A stretch of DNA of 19,722 bases from Anaerolineales bacterium UBA832 (GTDB lineage: Bacteria; Chloroflexota; Anaerolineae; Anaerolineales; UBA11657): contig DBHI01000145.1 of assembly GCA_002296125.1 (NCBI GenBank), positions 1-19,722 on the forward strand, written 5' to 3'. Position numbers and translations under genes: made by a program. Below are positions 16,309 to 19,722 of the stretch, piece by piece. The notes below the pieces were generated by a model. That model ran no database searches and was not told where the DNA came from. It saw nothing but the letters and a program-made list of their open reading frames with translations. Position 1 is the stretch's first letter; each line of letters begins with the position of its first letter.

Positions 16309-16352
16309 TATGGCTAATGATATTAACTACACACTTGCGAGGTAGTTACGTT
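16309..16352 (-). promoter_or_regulatory. Operator-like element, copy 2, upstream of fabI
   Basis: This is the second copy of the 44-bp element (34/44 identical to 15432-15475). It carries a perfect 7-bp inverted repeat, TAACTAC (16324-16330) and GTAGTTA (16342-16348), with an 11-base spacer identical in length to copy 1. The dyad begins 50 bases before the fabI ATG; in copy 1 it begins 46 bases before the bioY ATG. A TATCAT on the minus strand (16322-16317) occupies the same place as TATGAT in copy 1. Confidence 0.62.
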
Positions 16353-16355
16353 TGT

Positions 16356-16934
16356 TTAAGTTGAGTGGTAGCTTATATTCCATGCCAATGAACGCCATGG
16401 TTCGGGTGTGTTATTTATTCCTTTTCTTGGATTATATTTTGTTAGAAACTTGTTTACAGAGGTGTCGGATGTAACGAATATTTTAGATGTTTTTGAACAT
16501 ATGTTATAACCATTCCATGATTTGTCTATGTTAAATGCTTTGGTGAATTTTGCAGGACCATTCGTCAATTGTGCAATTGATTGGTGCCGGTTGTTTATCA
16601 TCATGTCTATTCCATGTGTTGGAATTATTGATCTTATTAGTATGGCTGCTGGAAATCCTTTAGATTCAGTTACGATATTTAGCATCCAATACATACCATA
16701 AATAAGATATATGTATAAAGTACCTGCTTCGTCATACAAAGTTTTTGTGCGTTCCGTCAATCCTACTCTAGCGTGGCATGCCTTATCTGTTTCGCCAATA
16801 TATGCTTCTACTTCATTTATGATACCTGAATAATAAGAACCATCATTTTCAATTTTGACTATCTTTTTACCTAATAGTTCTCTTGATACAGTTAAGGTAG
16901 GTCTATCAAAAAAGTTTCTGTCTAATTTTTTCAT
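16356..16934 (-). CDS. mpg: 3-methyladenine DNA glycosylase (AAG/MPG family)
   Basis: This monofunctional glycosylase excises alkylated and deaminated purines in base-excision repair. The 192-residue protein matches the usual bacterial length. Visible family blocks are LSRELLGK-like VSRELLGKKIV (14-25) and EVEAYIGETDKACHA (41-55), which contains the catalytic glutamate region. They continue with YGMYWMLNIV (79-88), which includes the tyrosine/methionine intercalating area, NGPAKFTKAF and the C-terminal PEPWRSL. The ATG at 16934 has only a weak ribosome site and lies 18 bases after the epimerase stop, so translation may depend on read-through from that gene. It is followed by fabI after 81 bases. 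The pairing with an epimerase has no obvious functional logic and looks like a convenience operon. Confidence 0.93.
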   Translation of the reverse strand: MKKLDRNFFDRPTLTVSRELLGKKIVKIENDGSYYSGIINEVEAYIGETDKACHARVGLTERTKTLYDEAGTLYIYLIYGMYWMLNIVTESKGFPAAILIRSIIPTHGIDMMINNRHQSIAQLTNGPAKFTKAFNIDKSWNGYNICSKTSKIFVTSDTSVNKFLTKYNPRKGINNTPEPWRSLAWNISYHST

Positions 16935-16952
16935 ATAAAAACTTTGGTGTGA

Positions 16953-17876
16953 TTATTTGAATCTTTTGTCAAGATCAATAGTTCTTTGTATCCCAGACTC
17001 TAATGAAATGCGAGGTTCATACTTGAGAGTTGTTTGTGCTTCTCTAATGTCAGCACACATTTCTGTTACTCCTCCTGACTCGTTGTTGTTATATATAGGG
17101 TCTAATTGCATTTGTAATATTGTACCAATTGTATTTACCAGATGATTCAGGTTTGATGCTGTTCCACTGCCAACATTAATGACATTTTGACGTATTGTTT
17201 TTGCAGTTGATGATGCAGTTAGTGCATCGATTACATCGTCAATGTATACAAAATCTCTTGTTTGTTGTCCGTTTCCATACATAACTATTGATTCACCAGT
17301 GGATGCACACTTTAGGAATTTTGAAATTACTGGAGCATGTGAAGCTGGTAGAGGTTGTCCAGGACCATACGTATTAAATATTCTTAGTATGACAGTTTCT
17401 AGTCCCCATAGCATCCCTATAGTGCGCACATAATATTCAGCTGACAATTTGCTTACTGCATAAGGTGAGTTAGGATTGGGTATCATTCCTTCTTGAAGTG
17501 GTTGAGTATTCTGTTCACCATAAACTGCACCTGATGAAGCTAGTACTACACGTTTTACTCCTGCATCTCGCATGGCTTCCATTACACTGACTGTTCCACT
17601 TACGTTTACAGCATTGTATTCTCGAGGATATAAAAGTGATTGGGGTACTGAAACCTTTGCAGCAAGATGGTATACACATTCGACATCTTGAAGTAGTGTC
17701 CATAGTTTTGGTCTATCATTAATATCACCACGGGTAAATAACACCTTATTGTTTAGGCGTTCAAGTTCACCAGTACTAAGGTCATCGATTACTCGTACTT
17801 CGTGACCATCTTCTGATAGACGGTTTGCTAGTGCACTACCTAAAAATCCAGCACCACCAGTAATAAGAAATATCAC
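16953..17876 (-). CDS. NAD-dependent nucleotide-sugar epimerase/dehydratase (extended SDR)
   Basis: A 307-residue extended short-chain dehydrogenase of the UDP-glucose-4-epimerase/dTDP-glucose-dehydratase group. The Rossmann motif GGAGFLG is at 7-13, the serine loop ASSGAVYGE at 113-121, and the catalytic Y139-x3-K143 is in SPYAVSKLSAE. RIFNTYGPGQ and RDFVYIDDVIDA follow, both typical of nucleotide-sugar substrates. Which sugar is handled cannot be settled by eye. Such enzymes supply precursors for cell-surface polysaccharides. The start is GTG at 17876, preceded by GGTGAT, a good match to the anti-SD complement. It is the first gene of a minus-strand run with the DNA glycosylase. A TATAAT on the minus strand at 17924-17919 could be its -10 box, though no good -35 is seen. 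Confidence 0.92.
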   Translation of the reverse strand: MIFLITGGAGFLGSALANRLSEDGHEVRVIDDLSTGELERLNNKVLFTRGDINDRPKLWTLLQDVECVYHLAAKVSVPQSLLYPREYNAVNVSGTVSVMEAMRDAGVKRVVLASSGAVYGEQNTQPLQEGMIPNPNSPYAVSKLSAEYYVRTIGMLWGLETVILRIFNTYGPGQPLPASHAPVISKFLKCASTGESIVMYGNGQQTRDFVYIDDVIDALTASSTAKTIRQNVINVGSGTASNLNHLVNTIGTILQMQLDPIYNNNESGGVTEMCADIREAQTTLKYEPRISLESGIQRTIDLDKRFK

Positions 17877-17943
17877 AATATCACCACATTAAAGAACATT
17901 TGATATATACGGGTGAGAATTATAGCATGAGCTACAGATATAA

Positions 17944-17966
17944 CTATTATCTTTTTGTGATAATAG
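17944..17966. repeat. Perfect 8-bp inverted repeat in a divergent promoter region
   Basis: CTATTATC (17944-17951), spacer TTTTTGT, GATAATAG (17959-17966). It lies between the epimerase (minus) and phosphatase (plus) genes, just upstream of the phosphatase -10 region. A repressor or activator site is more likely than a terminator, since neither gene ends here and no T-run follows the second arm. Confidence 0.45.
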
Positions 17967-17982
17967 ATTTGTAATCCAGCTT

Positions 17983-17993
17983 TGCTATATAAT
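17983..17993 (+). promoter_or_regulatory. Candidate extended -10 promoter of the phosphatase gene
   Basis: TGCTATATAAT at 17983-17993 contains an extended -10 (TG-n-TATATA) overlapping TATAAT. No convincing -35 box is present, as expected for an extended -10 promoter or one needing an activator at the adjacent inverted repeat. GGAG at 18007-18010 then serves the ATG at 18019. The leader would be about 20 bases. Confidence 0.4.
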
Positions 17994-18018
17994 TATTGTA
18001 CATAATGGAGACAATATA

Positions 18019-18519
18019 ATGAACAATGGTCATAATGTAATTCAGAATGTTTTGTTTGTATGTTTGGGGAATATTTGTCGTAGTCCTATGGCAGAGGGTA
18101 TTTTGAAAAATAAGATAGATAATCTTGGTCTAAACGATAGGTATGTAGTTGATTCAGCTGGTATTGGAAATTGGCATTCTGGTGAACAACCCGATCCACG
18201 AATGCGTGCTACTGCATTAGAAAAAGGAATTGAATTAAATAGTCTTGCTCGTCAGGTTACTTCTAAAGATTTCAAAAAATTTGATTTATTGATTGCTATG
18301 GATAGAAGTAATTATTCAGAATTATTGATTATGGCAAATGATGAAGAAGAGAGAAGCCGTGTAACTTTGATGCGTAAATTTGATCCAATTGCATCAGATG
18401 ATCTTAATGTTCCTGACCCATATTTTGGAGGAGATGAGGGTTTTGAAGATGTGTATTTTATGTTGGAACGGTCATGTAAAAATTTGTTAGAGTATCTGCA
18501 AAATGTTGAAAATACCTAA
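18019..18519 (+). CDS. Low-molecular-weight protein-tyrosine-phosphatase family protein, possibly a ribulosamine-5-phosphate phosphatase
   Basis: A 166-residue acid phosphatase of the LMW-PTP fold. The P-loop CLGNICRS gives the CX5R pair C15 and R21, and the general-acid loop is VPDPYFGG with D133. Both catalytic elements are intact. The gene end overlaps the start of a fructosamine-kinase-family gene by 17 bases. Established work on bacterial and animal enzymes linked fructosamine-kinase homologues to LMW-PTP proteins that dephosphorylate protein-bound ribulosamine 5-phosphate. The overlap therefore makes a deglycation role more likely than tyrosine dephosphorylation in capsule export. No capsule kinase or Wza/Wzc-like gene is present. 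The ATG at 18019 has GGAG eight bases upstream. Family is certain; substrate is inferred. Confidence 0.9.
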   Translation: MNNGHNVIQNVLFVCLGNICRSPMAEGILKNKIDNLGLNDRYVVDSAGIGNWHSGEQPDPRMRATALEKGIELNSLARQVTSKDFKKFDLLIAMDRSNYSELLIMANDEEERSRVTLMRKFDPIASDDLNVPDPYFGGDEGFEDVYFMLERSCKNLLEYLQNVENT

Positions 18520-19360
18520 TGATCTTTCCTGTTATTTAAATGAATCAGGAATGGGATCAGCTCTTAAGATTCAGCCAATTAATGGTGGTTATACAAATCA
18601 AGTATACCTGTTGGAAACAGAAAATAGAATTAAGACATTTTTAAAGATTAATACTATAGGTTGTCAATCTGTTTTTATTCGTGAAGCGGATGGTTTGAAG
18701 GCATTGGAAAATGTTAATGGAATTAGAGTTCCTCAAATATACGGATACGGAGAAGATTGGTTGCTGATGGAATTTATTGAAGTTAGCGAACCAGTAGAAT
18801 CTTATTGGATTGATGTTGGTGAAGGATTAGCTAAAATACATTTAACCACTAATGAGAAATTTGGTTTTGCCAATGACAATTTTATTGGCAATAATTTACA
18901 AGTTAACACTTGGAATACTGATGGTTTCAAATTTTTTTCTGAATATAGGTTAGGTTTTCAATTTGAACTTGCATGTCAAAAAGGTTATATCGCAAATGAT
19001 TATTGTAAATTGTTTGACAGATTGATTTTTCGTTTACATGACTTAATTCCAGTGCAACCAGCTAGTCTAATGCACGGTGATTTATGGGTTGGAAATCTGA
19101 TGTGTGGACCACAGGGTGTACCTGTTTTTATTGATCCGGCGGTATATTTTGGTTGGGCAGAAGCTGATTTGGCTATGACTACTTTGTTTGGACAATTTGA
19201 AGAAGATGCTTACAATGCTTATGAAAATGTCAGACCACTCACTTTTGGATATAGGGATAGATTTGACATTTATAATTTATATCATTTACTTAATCATCTT
19301 AATCTTTTTGGGGTATCTTATCTCACACGGGTGCAAAATATATTGGATAAGTATTCATGA
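18503..19360 (+). CDS. Fructosamine/ketosamine-3-kinase family protein
   Basis: Members phosphorylate sugar amines attached to protein lysines at the C3 hydroxyl, which destabilises the adduct and frees the lysine. Bacterial homologues generally prefer ribulosamines or erythrulosamines. The 285-residue protein has the kinase-like fold: GGYTNQVYLLE at 28-38, the ATP-lysine region TFLKIN (K48), WLLMEFIE hinge, the catalytic HGDLWVGN (191-198) and the metal-binding IDPAVYFGWAEADLAMT (D211). All catalytic residues are recognisable and the length is normal. Its ATG at 18503 lies inside the phosphatase gene (17-base overlap), so the two are surely co-expressed. The gene ends 15 bases before the stop of the convergent LytR_C gene. 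I do not know the true glycated substrate. Confidence 0.93.
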   Translation: MLKIPNDLSCYLNESGMGSALKIQPINGGYTNQVYLLETENRIKTFLKINTIGCQSVFIREADGLKALENVNGIRVPQIYGYGEDWLLMEFIEVSEPVESYWIDVGEGLAKIHLTTNEKFGFANDNFIGNNLQVNTWNTDGFKFFSEYRLGFQFELACQKGYIANDYCKLFDRLIFRLHDLIPVQPASLMHGDLWVGNLMCGPQGVPVFIDPAVYFGWAEADLAMTTLFGQFEEDAYNAYENVRPLTFGYRDRFDIYNLYHLLNHLNLFGVSYLTRVQNILDKYS

Positions 19361-19375
19361 TCTTATATATATATA

Positions 19376-19722
19376 TTATGACGAAGGTATTATAAAGTCG
19401 CTGCCTAAAATTATACGTATGTCCACAGGACTGTTTGGATCATTTATATCAATTATGTGTGATGGTTGAACCTTGAATTTTTCAGAAAGCCAGCGGGTTG
19501 TATAATAATTTCCTGAATAATCATAGATTATGGTGTTTTCATAGTCAAATTTATCAGCATTTCCTACACTCTCTACAGCAAAGCCTTGTTCTTTGAGATA
19601 GTCGGCCATGCTATTTGCTAGCCCACTAGTCGTGGAACCATTTTGTATATCAATATTGGCAGATTCTTCGATTGCTAGTAAATTAGTGTCTATGTCTATT
19701 TTTGTATTAGTATATGGTGCTG
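19376..19722 (-). CDS. LytR_C domain-containing protein, C-terminal fragment (5' end outside window)
   Basis: The frame is open from the window's right edge to TAA at 19376, about 114 residues, so only the 3' end of the gene is seen. Residues matching the LytR C-terminal domain run from IDIQNGSTTSGLANSMADYL through EQGFAVESVGNAD and TIIYDYSGN to VDIRIILGSDF. This NG-x-G-LA...L...GF-V...N...D...T-I pattern is characteristic of the domain found at the end of LytR-CpsA-Psr cell-envelope proteins and in some stand-alone secreted proteins. An ATG at 19609 is internal to the domain and is not the real start. Whether a LytR-CpsA-Psr catalytic domain lies upstream cannot be seen. It converges on the fructosamine-kinase gene with a 15-base gap and no hairpin terminator. 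Confidence 0.82.
   Translation of the reverse strand, partial: APYTNTKIDIDTNLLAIEESANIDIQNGSTTSGLANSMADYLKEQGFAVESVGNADKFDYENTIIYDYSGNYYTTRWLSEKFKVQPSHIIDINDPNSPVDIRIILGSDFIIPSS

Noticed and set aside
19361..19375. TATATATATATA stretch as a bidirectional terminator
   Set aside because: It is a simple AT repeat without a stable stem or T-run; only 15 bases lie between the two stops.
1..19722. Mobile element, prophage, CRISPR array or defence system
   Set aside because: No transposase, integrase, phage, Cas or toxin-antitoxin gene, no regular repeat array and no terminal repeats were seen; every long frame is explained by a metabolic or housekeeping gene.

Overview
The window is an AT-rich, densely packed bacterial chromosome segment. 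It has bacterial Shine-Dalgarno sites, two bacterial tRNAs without encoded CCA, NADH-type FabI and a LytR_C domain. I see no transposase, phage gene, CRISPR array or plasmid function. CofG and CofH are separate proteins rather than the fused FbiC of actinobacteria, and they sit next to menaquinone-type prenyltransferase and lipid genes. My best guess is a low-GC Chloroflexota lineage such as a marine SAR202/Dehalococcoidia relative. This rests on gene style only; no marker gene proves it.

Layout. (1) Bases 1-4336, plus strand: a tightly overlapping run of ribE (3' part), ribBA, ribH, cofG and cofH. It couples riboflavin synthesis to synthesis of FO, the deazaflavin core of coenzyme F420. RibH and CofH use the same pyrimidine intermediate. 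(2) Bases 4333-10012, minus strand: a 1056-residue GlyA-GcvT fusion, then a MaoC-type dehydratase and an acetyl/acetoacetyl-CoA-synthetase-like ligase. (3) Bases 10013-10315: a divergent promoter region. (4) Bases 10316-14746, plus strand: a flavin split-barrel/UbiA fusion, a class I aminotransferase, hisS, tRNA-His and tRNA-Arg. (5) Bases 14772-17876, minus strand: epimerase, 3-methyladenine DNA glycosylase, fabI and bioY. fabI and bioY are each preceded by copies of the same 44-bp element containing a spaced inverted repeat. (6) Bases 18019-19360, plus strand: a low-molecular-weight phosphatase overlapping a fructosamine-kinase-family gene, a pair matching protein deglycation. (7) At the right edge, minus strand: the C-terminal LytR_C domain of a truncated gene.

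Most genes are housekeeping or coenzyme metabolism (flavin, F420, one-carbon/glycine, biotin, fatty acids, histidyl-tRNA, DNA repair). The parts most worth a second look are the GlyA-GcvT fusion with a degenerate extra GcvT-like module, the duplicated bioY/fabI operator-like element, the split-barrel/UbiA fusion and the rib-cof operon. I do not see a clear candidate for an entirely new defence or mobile system.
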